DNA of 64,000 nucleotides. It comes from Cricetomys ansorgei. Taxonomy: Eukaryota > Chordata > Mammalia > Rodentia > Nesomyidae. The translations under genes were made by a program, and so were the position numbers. The notes under the pieces are model-generated. The model was not told the DNA's origin and searched no databases. It saw nothing but the letters and a program-made list of their open reading frames with translations. Where the stretch lies: NCBI GenBank assembly GCA_026225945.1, contig JAMJFZ010001868.1, positions 5,525,501-5,589,500 of the forward strand. Direction: 5' to 3'. Positions 35,065 to 46,799 of this stretch are shown here, piece by piece (position 1 is the first letter of the stretch; every line of letters starts with the position of its first letter).

Positions 35065-35084
35065 AACCTTATTGAAATAAGGTT
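35065..35084. repeat. Short hairpin
   Basis: AACCTTATT and AATAAGGTT are perfectly complementary with a 2-base spacer. There is no T-run after it and no gene before it, so I do not call it a terminator. Confidence 0.75.
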
Positions 35085-35139
35085 CATATCACTATTCTGA
35101 TAAAAATGCCAAAGCCATATCTACTTTCACTTATAAGCA

Positions 35140-35168
35140 AATAATAATAATAACAATAACAATAATAG
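35140..35168. repeat. (AAT)n/(AAC)n microsatellite
   Basis: AATAATAATAACAATAACAATAATAG-type imperfect trinucleotide tract followed by AG-rich sequence to about 35195. Confidence 0.88.
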
Positions 35169-35324
35169 ATAACAAGAATAAGGAGGAAGAGGAGAAACAA
35201 CACTTGCAGGAACAGGCAGTATTTTACATACAAGTAATATCAAAGTACAGCTAGCATACGAAACCTTGAATCACAAAAGTATTGAGGGTTATATTGCTTA
35301 CTCGAAGCTTCTATGCACAGACCA

Positions 35325-35800
35325 TACATTTCCTATGGCTACCAACTACTGTAAACTTACTGACTCAAAAGAACATTTATTGATCTTTACAGTTCAGAAG
35401 GTTAGAAATGTGAAAACTGTCCTACTAGGCAAAAATTTAAGTGGGTATCATGGCTGGTACTCCCATAACCTCTAGAGGAGAATGATTCTTTCCTATGGCT
35501 AAACTCTCATCACCACCCCTGTGCCTTGCCCATGGCATCATCTTCTATCTCCAAAGATAACTGCAGAGGGTTTGGTCAATCTTTTTTTTTTCTTTTTGAT
35601 TCTGAACATCTTGCTTTGTGTGAGGACTCAAGGTGATTATATAGAATCCATCTGGATAATCCACAATAATCTTCTTGCCTCAAAATACTTCAGTTAATTG
35701 CATAGGCAAAGCTTCTTTGGCCACAAAGAGAATCCCTAAACTAGTATATGGACATCTTGGAGGCTATCATTCAGCCTGGCATTGAAATTGATGGCTGTTG
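35325..35800 (-). mobile_element. MLT1-type MaLR LTR
   Basis: Read on the plus strand it carries the antisense MLT1 order. It starts 'aaagaacatttattgatctttacagttcag' near 35367 (typical TTTATT...CACAGTTCTGGAGG) and continues with 'ggataatccacaataatctt' (35653). 'acttcagttaattgcatagg' (35687) follows, and the end 'atcattcagcctggca' sits near 35766-35782. It is an ancient ERVL-MaLR remnant. Confidence 0.75.
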
Positions 35801-35804
35801 TGAA

Positions 35805-36290
35805 TGACAGACATAATTCTGTAGGTAAACATAATTGTTTTCTACCACCAACTTAAATGAAAAGCACTAAGGGAAATAAAACTGTGCAGACTTATTTCTA
35901 ACCTCCATAAATAAGCATGTCTTTAAATGAGATTATATACAACTGATAGATGATTGAAATTTATTATTACACCTTTATATAATGAGCAATATTACTGTGT
36001 ATACTATGTCTTGATCAGAGACATCTTTTTCTACATGTTTCCTGATACTATAGAAATCATGTGATTTATATATGAAAATTAAATATCAACTACAAAATCA
36101 TATACATATGGATAATTTAAAAATCACATCTTGCCTTCTTCATATTTTATTATAAAAGATCTCCAGTGAGTATATCTCTATAGAGTGCATCTCTATAATC
36201 TCCCATACAAAGCTAAGAAAATTCAATTAAATAAATCCTATCATGATGCTTCATATTTCTTTTGTATACGTACAATACATAATAGATACA
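35805..36290. other. Unassigned AT-rich DNA
   Basis: No gene or confident repeat found. Confidence 0.4.
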
Positions 36291-36295
36291 CATTT

Positions 36296-36392
36296 CTGGG
36301 CCAGGTATGAGAGTACTCACTGTAATTTCAGTGTGAGAACTAAACTAGAGGATCGTTGTGAAATCAAGGCCAACATACCAACAAATCTGGTT
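36296..36392 (+). mobile_element. Old B1-like SINE
   Basis: 'ctgggccaggtatgagagta' (36297), 'ctcactgtaatttcagtgtg' and 'tgaaatcaaggccaacatacc' (36359) follow the B1 order GGCTGGGCATGG, CACGCCTTTAATCCCAGC, GAGTTCAAGGCCAGCCTGG. Diverged and incomplete. Confidence 0.58.
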
Positions 36393-36394
36393 GT

Positions 36395-37325
36395 TTGTTT
36401 TCCTGGAATGTCATATGTGGATATACAAATCAGTTATTTTATGCCCCTAGGTCAGTTCCATACAAATTTGAATTTAAATCTACCCTCTTTTTATTTGTTT
36501 CCTTCATGGGCTTCTCGTCTACATCACCGCAACCATCCTCATGATGCTGTCCAAATCCACTCTCAAATCAAGTTACTCCACATTCATTCTGCCAGATGAC
36601 CTCTACAAGATCTCAAGTTTGTTGTACAATTAAAAGAGCCACTTTGGTGAAATATTGAAAATATTGACATGAACATGCTGTAGGATTCATCATTTCATCA
36701 ATATATATAATTGATTTACCATCCCCCTCTGTTAATTAAAAAATAGGTCTTTATATGATTCTTGAGGTTTTCCTCATACAATTTTAAAGCACGTAACTGA
36801 CATTCTTTTTCATACTTGCCCATGAAAGGGAAGAGTTTCAAAGTGAAATAACCCTTTGTTTAATTTTTTTTTAAATTAGAATTATTAATCCATGTAATCT
36901 TTATCATTTTGTTTCAAAAGTAATGTAACACTTTCCTGATCTAATTAGTTAAAACATTTCTATGTAAATTTTAATGCCTACAGAAAACTATCCTAAAATG
37001 AACTAAATACTACCCTAAATATCTTAAACCCATTTTAATAGTTGTGAATTTTTCAGGTTTGAAATAGAGAGAGACTACAAATTTTTGGTCACATGTCCCT
37101 TTCTACATTCCCTCTACTTTCACAGACCATAGTATTTAGATTTAGATTTAGATTCATTAATTCATCAACGAGGTCTATTAATTGTGACTCTCCTCCAAAT
37201 ATTAATAAGCCTCCTTCTTCCTTACATTGGCACCTGAGGGACAATTGGAGAAGATAGAGTGGATCCTTGAGACAGGATGCAAAATCACACTCTCCTGCCT
37301 TGGAAGTGTCACTCAAACATCATTT
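36395..37325. other. Unassigned DNA
   Basis: There is no gene. A triple TTTAGA hexamer lies at 37135-37152. The right part probably belongs to the old L1 that is clear from 37330. Confidence 0.4.
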
Positions 37326-37329
37326 AGCA

Positions 37330-37530
37330 CAAGTACTTCCTCGAGTTTCATTTTCACTGTGGCATGCATCAGAATCCCCTTCCTTTATAAAGCTCCGCGA
37401 TGTCTCCTTTTGTTTCTGTACCACATCCTGTTTGTTTAAGTGGGAACACTTGAATTTGTTCGTTTCCAGCTTTTAGCTACTGTGAATATGGCTAACAACA
37501 CACAAGGCATAAGGCATTCTAAACATAATT
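37330..37530 (-). mobile_element. L1M 3' UTR fragment
   Basis: On the + strand 'gcatgcatcagaatcccctt' (37363), 'ccttcctttataaagctccg' (37379), 'tgtaccacatcctgtttgtt' (37417) and 'agctactgtgaatatggctaac' (37474) mirror an antisense L1 (TTCCTTCTTTTTAAGGCTGAATA, TATACCACATTTTGTTTAT, GGCTATTGTGAATAATGCTG). Confidence 0.72.
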
Positions 37531-37534
37531 TTTA

Positions 37535-38675
37535 ATAAAAGATGTAAAACAGACTTTTGTTGATCCATTATCATTTGGGCTATTAATATAAAATAAGTTG
37601 ATTTTACACACTGGGATTTTAATTGTTCTGGACAAGTAAGATTTATCACAACATTGAATCCAAAGCTCAGCTACAGTATGGAAGGACGTACTTGGAGAAA
37701 ACATAAATTTCTCAAAAGCACACTGCTTTCCCCTACCAAAGTCCATGTGTACCCTAAGGCAAATGGCCCTAATAATTCTGATGAACTCATAGAAAGTGCC
37801 ATCTTTAAAGGTGTTTAATAAGGATAATTGATCACAGCAGTAGTGAAATCCTTCAAGAAATAAGAATAACAAAATGGAAATAATTGTAAGTGGTGAACAT
37901 TACTGGTATTCCAGGTTAAATGAGGAAACGTTTTAAAACGGTGAAGCTGCTTAGACTGCAAAGGACCACTTGGCTTCATCATAGTTTCTGCCATGAACAC
38001 TGCAATGTAAATTTTATTATAAACCATAGCTCTGTACAGCGGAAAAACATCTATTTTTACTGAATGCCAAAAATACCACCAAATGATATTCATAAGATGA
38101 ACCTAAATATATCAAATTGTCAGAACAGATATAGACAAAGAAGCACTTTCTCCCTGGCCTGCCGAGCAAGAATGCTGATCACCACTGAGATGCCAGAAAG
38201 TGCTGACACTGAATCTTAATTCTAGCTGGAAATAGTGACACCACAAAATATGGGAAAGGCGTGATATTGTGACAACACAGCCAGGATGCACTTCGTCACC
38301 TAGGCACTGGCTGTAGGGAGCAGACTCCTGCAGCCCAGTGAGTAGGCACTTTTAGGAGCATGGTGAGGACAAACTAACTACAGCTCTGATGGATCGTCAG
38401 GAGCCTGATCCTGTTTCAGCAAAGAAGACACAGGAGGGTGAAAAGCCAACATTATTCTGCATTCTGAAATCTGTACAGTAAGTCCAGAGAGCAATGTGGA
38501 TTCATCTTGAAAGTTATATGTCCCTTAAGAAATTATTTCCATGTTTCTAATGAGCATGACAGTAACTCACAAACCAGGTGACTAAGTGAGCAATGAGACA
38601 AAATGTTAGAAAATTAGAGCTACAGAAATAACATTGGAAAATATAATATGTTTTTTAGCAGAATAGCCAATAAAA
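37535..38675. other. Unassigned DNA
   Basis: Two open frames on the minus strand (37519-37872 and 37815-38093) overlap but show no recognisable domain. I see no supported gene or repeat. Confidence 0.4.
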
Positions 38676-38676
38676 G

Positions 38677-38678
<2 letters not shown>

Positions 38679-38716
<38 letters not shown>
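38679..38716. repeat. (AC)n microsatellite
   Basis: About 17 AC dinucleotides, ending in ATACATAC. Confidence 0.97.
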
Positions 38717-38717
<1 letters not shown>

Positions 38718-39384
38718 TACTTCATGAAAAAGAGGTCTATTTACTTACCTTCTTAACATCAAAATATTAAATTCAAGTTTCAAATTCTAGTCAGAAATAA
38801 GAAATGAGGAATATATATATACACATCTTCATGAGTTAATGTGATACAACAACAATAGTGATATTCAAGATATCAAGAATTTTATGAATTATTAAGACAC
38901 ATATAATGTTATTTAGAATGACAGTACCAAGTGTACACATAGCTATTCAAATTTTCTAATCTATATACTTGGCTCTAGGCATTTAAAACATAGAGTTCAG
39001 AGGAAAATAAAATTTTCTAACCACTCTGAAAGTTTGGTTATCTATTAGTACTTTACTTTCTCATCAAGTAATTAGAAAGTAACACAAATAATATTTATTT
39101 TAAAATACAAATGATTCTTCATAAAAATAATGATGAGTACCAAACTCAAATGAAAAAGAGATCTACTGATTTTTCAAGGGCATAAAAAAGATTAGATTTC
39201 ACAAATAATATCTGCACTTGATAGGAAGTTCCACAATGCCCTTCACAAGAGAGAAACTCATGGTTAAAAAGATTAAGTAACCAGTGAAATTTCACAATTC
39301 ACAAGAGTAGGATCTGAATACAAGTCTTCTGTGTGCTTCCTAGGAACTCAACATACAGCTGTACTTTGTCTCAAATAAAACTTA

Positions 39385-39531
39385 GGATGCACTGAAAAGA
39401 AAGATGGGTTTATAAAGTATTTGCATCACAAGCATGGCAACCTGTGTGCAATCCATGGAGCCAACATATAAGTAAAAGGAGAGAATTAACTTCACCAAGT
39501 TGTCCTCTGACCTACAGCACCTTGATGGTGG

Positions 39532-39583
<52 letters not shown>

Positions 39584-39605
39584 TAGAGCAAGCTTTAAAA
39601 AATAA
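39385..39605 (+). mobile_element. tRNA-derived SINE (B2 group) with (CA)n tail
   Basis: 'aaaggagagaattaacttca' (39475) and 'ccaagttgtcctctgacctac' (39494) match a common rodent tRNA-SINE body that reads AAGGAGAGAACCGACTC and AAGTTGTCCTCTGACCTCC. The long (CA)n (39535-39579) and the A-rich end follow. The head is decayed. The large minus-strand open frame here is due to the CA tract. Confidence 0.72.
39535..39579. repeat. (CA)n microsatellite
   Basis: About 22 uninterrupted CA dinucleotides, within the SINE. Confidence 0.97.
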
Positions 39606-40171
39606 AGAAAACATAGAGACTGGAACTATAACTGAAGTTGTAGAATACTTGCTTAGCCTGTATGAGATCTTGGATATAGCCCAAACACATGCGAGATGAA
39701 ATTCTGAATGGAAGAAGTAAGGAAGGAGCTGAGGGGAGAGAGACAATACTTGTAGTTTTTACAGATATAAGAGAAAGGCCCTGTAATATTATGTCCATTT
39801 TGTGCATCTGTATTGTAGTATTTCATGTCACAAAACTCTGTCATTATGGCCTCTGTATTTCATTTGATTCTTTAAGATTATTTCCCAGCATCAAATTCAA
39901 GTCTCATTTATATCATAAAACATCACTGAACCCAACTAGGATAATTTGACTTGCACACCTTATTATAGGCATAGTATAAAATAATGAAGTATTTTATCTA
40001 ACAGCTCTGGATTACAACATATCTATGGCAGATCAAATTCTCAAAAACTTCAAAGTCTCTTATACTGGGTGAGGAAACAAATACCGCATCCATTGGGGAT
40101 AAATTTTCCTGAAAGTAATGGTAGAACATATTGACAGTGACAACTATTTTTTTTTCAGAAACAACAACAAT

Positions 40172-40285
40172 CATGGAGCCAGGCTTGTAGTTCGCACCTG
40201 CAGTGCCAGGACTTGGAGGTAGAGACGTAAAGACTGAGACTTCAAGGTTACCCTGGTATATACGGAGAAACTTTAAAGAAAAAAA
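40172..40285 (+). mobile_element. B1-type SINE
   Basis: 'ggagccaggcttgtagttcg' (40175), 'cacctgcagtgccaggactt' (40195), and 'gagacttcaaggttaccctgg' (40237) follow a B1 (AGCCGGGCGTGGTGGCGCACGCCTTTAATCCCAGCACTC, GAGTTCGAGGCCAGCCTGG). The A-rich tail runs directly into the next SINE. Confidence 0.8.
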
Positions 40286-40296
40286 TAATTAATGAT

Positions 40297-40515
40297 GGAG
40301 CTGGAGAAATGGCTTAGCAGTCAAGACCGCTTGCTGTTTCAAGAGAAGTCTGGAATTTGCTTCCCAACACCCGTATATGGACGTTCAGAAACGCCTGTTG
40401 CTCTGTCTCCAGGGAGATCTGATACCTGCTTCTGACTTTGACAAGCACTGGCAAACGTGTGTCGTACATTCCCAGTAGCACACATATTTGTAAATAAAAG
40501 TAATAAAGATAAATC
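40297..40515 (+). mobile_element. B2/B3-type SINE
   Basis: Its head GGAGCTGGAGAAATGGCTTAG at 40297 follows the B1 tail after only a few bases. The body 'gggagatctgatacctgctt' (40413) and the AAATAAAAGTAATAAAGATAAAT tail (40492 on) complete it. Length is about 215 bp. Confidence 0.82.
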
Positions 40516-40687
40516 ATTAAAAATTAAATGATTCAGAGTGAATAGATATTAGTGTTAAAGGAAATATTAGAGTTAAAATGGTATAGTCACTAAGATAAGA
40601 AACAAAAGGCTTATAGCTGGATATGAGATCACAAGGCTGACAAGATAAGAGGAAGGGCAGAGCTTGGGGAAGGCAAGCTCTACCTCC

Positions 40688-40688
<1 letters not shown>

Positions 40689-40729
<41 letters not shown>

Positions 40730-40823
40730 GAGAGACAGAGAGACAAAGAGAGACAGAGAGATACAGAGTGATACAGAGACAGAGAGAGAGACAGAGACAG
40801 AGAGAGACAGAGAGAGAGAGAGA
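40689..40823. repeat. Compound (CA)n-(GA)n microsatellite
   Basis: About 15 CA units, an interrupted CA block, then about 90 bases of GA/GACA purine-rich repeats. Confidence 0.95.
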
Positions 40824-40829
40824 TTGAGA

Positions 40830-41990
40830 TTCCCTGAGGATCTTATGCATTGCGGTTTCATATATTCTTGCTTCTAATGCAGCTAATTGTAGCAGACTAA
40901 ATTAAGGAGTAAAGATGACTTCCAAAAATAAGCTAACACCTATTCCAGAAGTGAGACCACCCCAGACCACTCTGTAGACAGGGTAATAGATTTAAGGAGA
41001 CCAAGAAAAACTATTGCTGCATCTTGGTAGCTCTAATAGAACTTAACTCCTCACCACAGTGAAATTACAAGGTAGTCATATACATATGAGAAAAAAAGGA
41101 AGTAATTAAATTAATGGCTAGTAGACCCTTCCAAGAACTAAGACCAGCAACATTTGCAAGTTTCAAAAGTAGCAACTCCATCCAGATAATGGCTGTCAAA
41201 TGAGTCAAAGTCGACAGGTATCAAAGCAGCAATTGGAGGTGGACAGAGGAAGGGCATAAGCTCCTAAAGCTAGGTGGCCAAACTGAACGCCTTGTATCAT
41301 CTTTCTGGTTGATAAAAGTACATACACACAGAGGGTAGTGACACTTTAATTATTTGGGCCATGATGAAGCCCGGAGATTAATCAATCTCAATAGAATTCA
41401 CCTCTCAGTCTTTGTTCACTATCTGTTGTAGTTCTATAAGAAGCCATAGACCAGCACCTGAAAGATTTTTCATTTCTTAAACCATCCACACCCTTGGGGA
41501 TTTTGCTTACTTTTCCTTAATTTCACATTTTCCTTCAACTTTTCTAGTTTATCAATTTTTAAAAACATAAAAACTACACATTTAAAATTAGATAAAAATA
41601 GTCATACCATTTCTCCTTTTCCCCTCTCTTAATAAAGCTTTACTTTCATTTTGGTTACTCCCTTGAGTCATGTCTTTAAACTTTATTGTTGTAAGACACC
41701 AAACTGTAGAGGCACCATCTCAGGTTGACTTTGGGTGACCATTGAATGTTCTGCATCCTAATTTTCTCAGTCATGAACATCTGGATTGTGAAATGTCCAA
41801 CAAAAAACAAAAACAAATAAAAATTTAGGTTCTTATATGTGGCTTGGCCCAATGAATATACTAAGCCTTAAGTCTGATTTGCTAGAAATAGAGATCCAAA
41901 TTGTTTAGATCTCTAGTTTCATATGCTAAACTGTTTTTCACTGAAGATGAAAGGGAAGGTCAGTCACTGTTTTCCACTTCTATGTAGAAG
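40830..41990. other. Unassigned DNA
   Basis: No gene or confident repeat. The right end leads into the RMER1-like block. Confidence 0.4.
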
Positions 41991-41999
41991 AATAAGCCT

Positions 42000-42900
42000 G
42001 TGTGAAAGCTCGGGTCTATATTCCAGAGGTCTATATGAAGGAATCAAACTTAGAGGCCTGTGTGGTCTGGATGGAATTTTAAGAATATTGGTACATAATA
42101 CCTTTAACGCCAGTATTCAGAAAGCAGTGGTGGCATACACCTTTGATCCCAGTATTCATAAGGCAATGGTAGCATTCATAAGCCTTTAATCCATGAGACA
42201 GAAATAGAGTGTGGAAGCAGACACAGGAAGCAGAGCTCAGAAAGAGTCAGTGTCACACAAAAATTAATGTCTGAGATGAGTCAGTAAAGGACAGGCAAAG
42301 TGACTAATCAAAAGAAGAGGGAGAAGAATAAGTCAGAGTGAGGACATGTCTAACTCTCAGAGAAATGTGGCCTCTCAGCTCAGATTTACAACAGTCAGTT
42401 ACAGCAGGCAGTATGAGGCTGGTGGTCTGAGCAAGAATAAGGCAGAGAAACAGAGAAACTGAGCAATGAGAGCTCAGGGAGAGATGCAGAGACACAGAGG
42501 CAACTCAGCACTTCTTCAAGTCAGTATCAAACCAGAAGAGTGAGTCAGTTTGAAGTCAAGCAGAGCAGTTTAGTCTGAGGCAGTCAGAGAATCGTCCCAG
42601 AGTCAGAAGAGTTCAGTCAGAAAGTCAGTCGACTTAGAAGGCCAGTTTGAATCAGTCAGCTTAGAGAAGAGTTTGAGCCAGAATAGCAAGTGAGTTGAAC
42701 CAGAAGAGTCAGATTTAAGAAGGAGCTAGTCAGAGTGGCTCAGTAAGCAGTAAGTCTTGAAGGTTGATTAGACTGTACAGTTGCTTAAATGTTCTGGATT
42801 GTATGGAGGCTGAAGCCTTCAAATTCTAGGTTTAGGATTAGATTGTATGGAGGCCAAAATGCTCTAGGGCTCCAAGACTAAGAACTGGTGATTGAATTAG
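42000..42900 (+). mobile_element. RMER1-like medium-reiterated element
   Basis: The left part (42070-42200) has three imperfect copies of a B1-head-like unit ('tggcatacacctttgatccc' at 42131). After this comes a purine-rich block (42200-42760) with many AGTCAG and AGAAGAGT motifs. The same motifs recur, reversed, at 62100-62520, so this is a dispersed family. I recall rodent RMER1 as a repeat of this character (classed as 'other'), but the name is from memory. There is no ORF or transposition gene. Confidence 0.6.
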
Positions 42901-42904
42901 GCAA

Positions 42905-44185
42905 GGAATAAGCTGTCCTCTGCCCTGATTCAATGACTGCATCTGGCATCCTGCGAATCTAAGGTTAAACATCTAATTTCATGGCACATTCCCATGAGAT
43001 TTCCTCCTATGTACAACATCCAGAGCTATGGGTGCAATCCCTCTAATCCTAACAGCTAGAAAACCAGAAAAAAAAGTTTGCGTTTCTAGACGGAATAGAA
43101 ATCAAATAAATGGGAAAATAAAGAGGCAATGGAAATATGTGTTTCTACTATTTTATTTGCCTTAAGAGTTATTCAGGAGATATTTTTAAACACTTGTTAA
43201 ATATCATTTTACTACTGACATTTTTAAATTAGTGAGTTTGCCATATTTTTTTTCTAGCTAAAGAAATGAAATCTTCCTTAGAGGAAGACTTAGGATTTAT
43301 TGTCACTAATGTGCTGAAAGTAAGATACATTTCTAACTGCTATTAATAGGTGAGAAAAAGTAAGAATTTTAAAAAATTATTTTACATATAATGTACTGTA
43401 AGTACAATGCCTAGAAGACATGATTAATTTGTTTGCTATTGCTAATATTGTGGCATAATGAATTGCAATTAAAACTACATTTAACATACCCTAAAATCTC
43501 TCTTGGCTGCAGTTAATTTTTTTAATGCATAGTATGTGTAACAGACAAGTTTATGCAGGAAATAATTGTTCACAGGGAGTTTGAATTTTAGGTTTATAAA
43601 ATAAAATCAGAAAAATAATTTTATGAGGGAGGCCTGAAAAATCCATAAAATGGCACATGGCAAATAAATAATTGGAATTTATATAACTTTATACTTTTAA
43701 AGAGCAGTGTTAACTGCCTAAAATTTGTTTGTAAATATCAACTATTTCAGTCCACTAAATTGGGGATGCAGAGGTATGATGTCTAGTACCCTTAGGTAAG
43801 TTGCCCTCTTGAAACCTTGCTGCCTGCTCTCATCTGATTGATAAATAAAAATGGTAGATTCTCTGTGAATTTTCTCACACTCTCCTCCCCCCTCCAAAAA
43901 AAGAGAAACAAAATGAAACATAACCATCATATTGAAGTGCACAGAAAAGTAGCATCCGTATTGATTCCTGAAGTATTTGCTATGTGTTAATCACACTGAA
44001 GCAGTTGAAAATACAGAGTTGATGATGGGATACTTGAAGATATCTTAACTGGTGACCATCAGTGAAACTTTCCAACTCTATCATTTTAGACCAATGAGAT
44101 CAGAGAATTAAGGCCCTGGATAGATTTTAGGAGTAATCAAACACAGTTCATTTTATCAGTGATTTCTCTAGACATATTAAGACAG
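42905..44185. other. Unassigned DNA
   Basis: No gene or confident repeat found. Confidence 0.4.
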
Positions 44186-44189
44186 GACC

Positions 44190-44213
44190 ATCCTATATAT
44201 AATCCTATATATA
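44190..44213. repeat. 12-bp tandem duplication
   Basis: Two exact copies of ATCCTATATATA side by side. Confidence 0.85.
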
Positions 44214-44219
44214 ATGATT

Positions 44220-46200
44220 ATTCAAAAGAAAATAACTCCTGAACAATGAGCCAATCATATAAATACTCAATTAAGGTGCATCTTATGTGCATGAATTGTC
44301 AATCACTGTGTACTTCACTGTTAGAAGAATGCATGCAAGAGAAGAGAAGGCAAGCAAGGAAGGTAGAAGCCGTGTAAGCTGAAATTTGAAAGTAGGTGAA
44401 AAACAGATAAAGATCCCTAGAGTTCTCTGTAAGCAGATTGGAGCTCATCACTAAACCAATTTTTCTGTGACATAACCGCACCATAGAAGCAAGCGGGGAG
44501 ACAGTTCCAGGTAAGAGAAGGGCTCATCATCAGTATAAACACAGAAAACACCCACAGGGAGGTCATCCAGTCTAATCCTTAGATGAAGACAGTTTCAAAG
44601 TAAGAGACAGACTGAGAAGTGAAAAATAATTGATTAATGAAAGAAGCCATCAAACAACACAATTTTATAAATGAAGGCAATAGTAGAGATAAGATGAAAG
44701 AAGGCCACTCAGATGAAATACGTGTCTGTTTGTTTGAAACTGCCCAGATTTTGAGATTTTAGTTGTACTGGGGTTAAGATGAGAGGTCGGTGGAACACAC
44801 AGGGACTGAGGAATGAAGCAAGATTGACCCTAGAAGAATCAGAAAGGTACAGAATCTCAGTCAGAGTGAAAGAGTTGCCTGGGTAATGGACAGAAAAGAG
44901 AGATTATTGATCTTTTCAAAGGAATTTGAGAAAGGCTAGGACAGTCAGAGGGGAAGACTTACCTGGACAAAGGCTCAAGGAAAGAAGAAATCAGTGCTTT
45001 TAAAGGAATAAAAAGGCTAGGTCAGTGCATAACTGAAGGTTTCCAAACAAGACATGAGGTGACCAATAAAGCAACAGTCAACACATGGTTCAGGACCCTT
45101 AACAGAAAAAAAATGTCATGTTAAATATCAGTCTCCCTTGTGCAATGAGAAGGAGCGCTGGGGCCATCAGTAAGATCTAGAGATGGACACTGTGAACCAC
45201 AAAACTGAAGTAAAAGATACAAAGCAGGTGGAACTTCACTTATGAACCCAGTGACAAATGGATAGACCTCTGCTAACCATGCAACCTAAAAGGCACTGTT
45301 GTGAAATGCAGCCTATAATAGTCCATGAAAGACAGCCCTTGCCACAGTTTCTAAAATAACATTATATCTCCCTTTATCCTTCAACAACCATTGTTTCTCT
45401 TGTCAAAAAAGTATTTCCATAGGAACGTTAGAAAACCTACTATTAAGTCAAATAAAAGTGTTCGTTACACACTTTCAATCTATGTAACTGACATTGAAAT
45501 TGCTTGTTCAATAATATGTATTTAATTTGCTTGTTAATTCTTTCCCTAAAGCAGACAAAACTTTTTCAGTCATACTTTAAAAAAGCTTCCGTAGGGTGTT
45601 TTTTTTCCAATTTTTGAGATATTAGTACCCAAACAAAAACGACGTGAGTGTTTGAATCAAACATAAAACTTTAAAACATTTTCTAAAGGTAGCATCTCCT
45701 CTACTTCCTCCAGATTTCAATCAAAGATCAATGTCATGTCAAAACCATGAGGCCCTGTTCTTACCTTTCCTATTACTCTGCTGCTACCATGCTCAGACGG
45801 GAAAGTAAAAAATAAAGTAAGAAAAAAGATACATCAAAAAACATTTCTCCTAGCACTTTCAATTCAGCAAGCTTAATCAATCTCAGGGGAATATGCCACA
45901 TCTAGTTTATTTTAATTCAATGAATAAATTTCATAGCTTTTTTAAAAAAATCTTGAGTTTCTTAAGATGTTCTTTGCTAGGATAGGTAAACACAGTCAGC
46001 TTTTGGTGTCGAGGTCTTTCAAGCAAGACCTTATCATTTCCAACTTCAGAACATTGCTCCTGATCACTGCTGTATCAGAAGCACTGACTTCTGTAGAACT
46101 CTCTGGATTGACTGGAGTTCCACCGTTGGCTTCCTTTATCTGACTTCTCTGGTTTGCATCTTTTTAGAATTCTCCTTCACTCAAAGGTCACAGACAGTTG
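44220..46200. other. Unassigned DNA, possibly very old repeats
   Basis: Weak resemblance in 44480-44950 to an ancient mammalian interspersed repeat, but not enough to name. There is no gene signal. Confidence 0.35.
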
Positions 46201-46204
46201 AAGG

Positions 46205-46430
46205 AATTGGCCAACTCCCTGAGCTTTGAAGTTAGAAAAATCCGGATTTTTATATTTTATACAAAAATACACTACTTCTTTGGGCCCTGGCCTCTTAATT
46301 TGTAGCTGGGGATAGAAATACACATTTATCAGAATTGCCACAGATAAACCAAAGGAATTGTTGTTAATTGTATGTTGTTTTAAAAGAGGACAAATAAAAC
46401 ATACTACATGTTAAATAAATGGCAGCAATG
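46205..46430 (+). mobile_element. MIR
   Basis: 'gagctttgaagttagaaaaatcc' (46221), 'gggccctggcctcttaattt' (46281) and 'gtagctggggatagaaatac' (46302) resemble the MIR run from GAGTTCAAATCC through CTTGGGCAAGTTACTTAA to GTAAAATGGGGATAATAATAC. The right end has 'aataaaacatactacatgtt'. It is diverged. Confidence 0.55.
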
Positions 46431-46667
46431 ATTCTACTTATTTCTGTCTCTGAGCCTTAAAATGCATTCACTGAGTAACTCAAACACTGAAATGTTATTA
46501 TGAAGAAATAATTGTGTTTACACATGATCACGTATGTGTGACACAGACTTTCCACATTAATTTTGTTCAGTGGACTGTGAAATTCTACACAGCAAAGCAC
46601 GTAATGAGGCCCAAGGTGATAAGATCATAATTCCTTAGGAATAAAGGAAAATGTAGGAAGTTACATA

Positions 46668-46792
46668 TTTTGGAGACAGGATTTCACTATGTTGACTAGG
46701 CTTGTCTCAAACTCACAGAGATCCTCCTGCCTCTACTTCTTGAGCGTTGGGATTTAAAGTGTCTGTCACCATGCCCAGCAAGCTACATCTTA
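46668..46792 (-). mobile_element. B1-type SINE
   Basis: On the + strand 'ttttggagacaggatttcac' (46667), 'ctcaaactcacagagatcct' (46708), 'cctgcctctacttcttgagc' and 'tctgtcaccatgcccagca' (46762) are the antisense B1 order. The preserved segments make this the clearest B1 in the window. Confidence 0.88.
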
Positions 46793-46799
46793 TTAATAA

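Noticed and set aside
35065..35084. Rho-independent terminator
   Set aside because: A bacterial-style hairpin has no meaning here. No gene precedes it and no T-run follows.
37519..38093. Two overlapping minus-strand open frames (117 and 92 codons)
   Set aside because: No family resemblance, no shared frame, and no flanking gene structure.
42500..42720. CRISPR-like array from repeated AGTCAG motifs
   Set aside because: Repeat spacing is irregular, units are too short, and the genome is a rodent's. It is the internal purine-rich part of an RMER1-like element.
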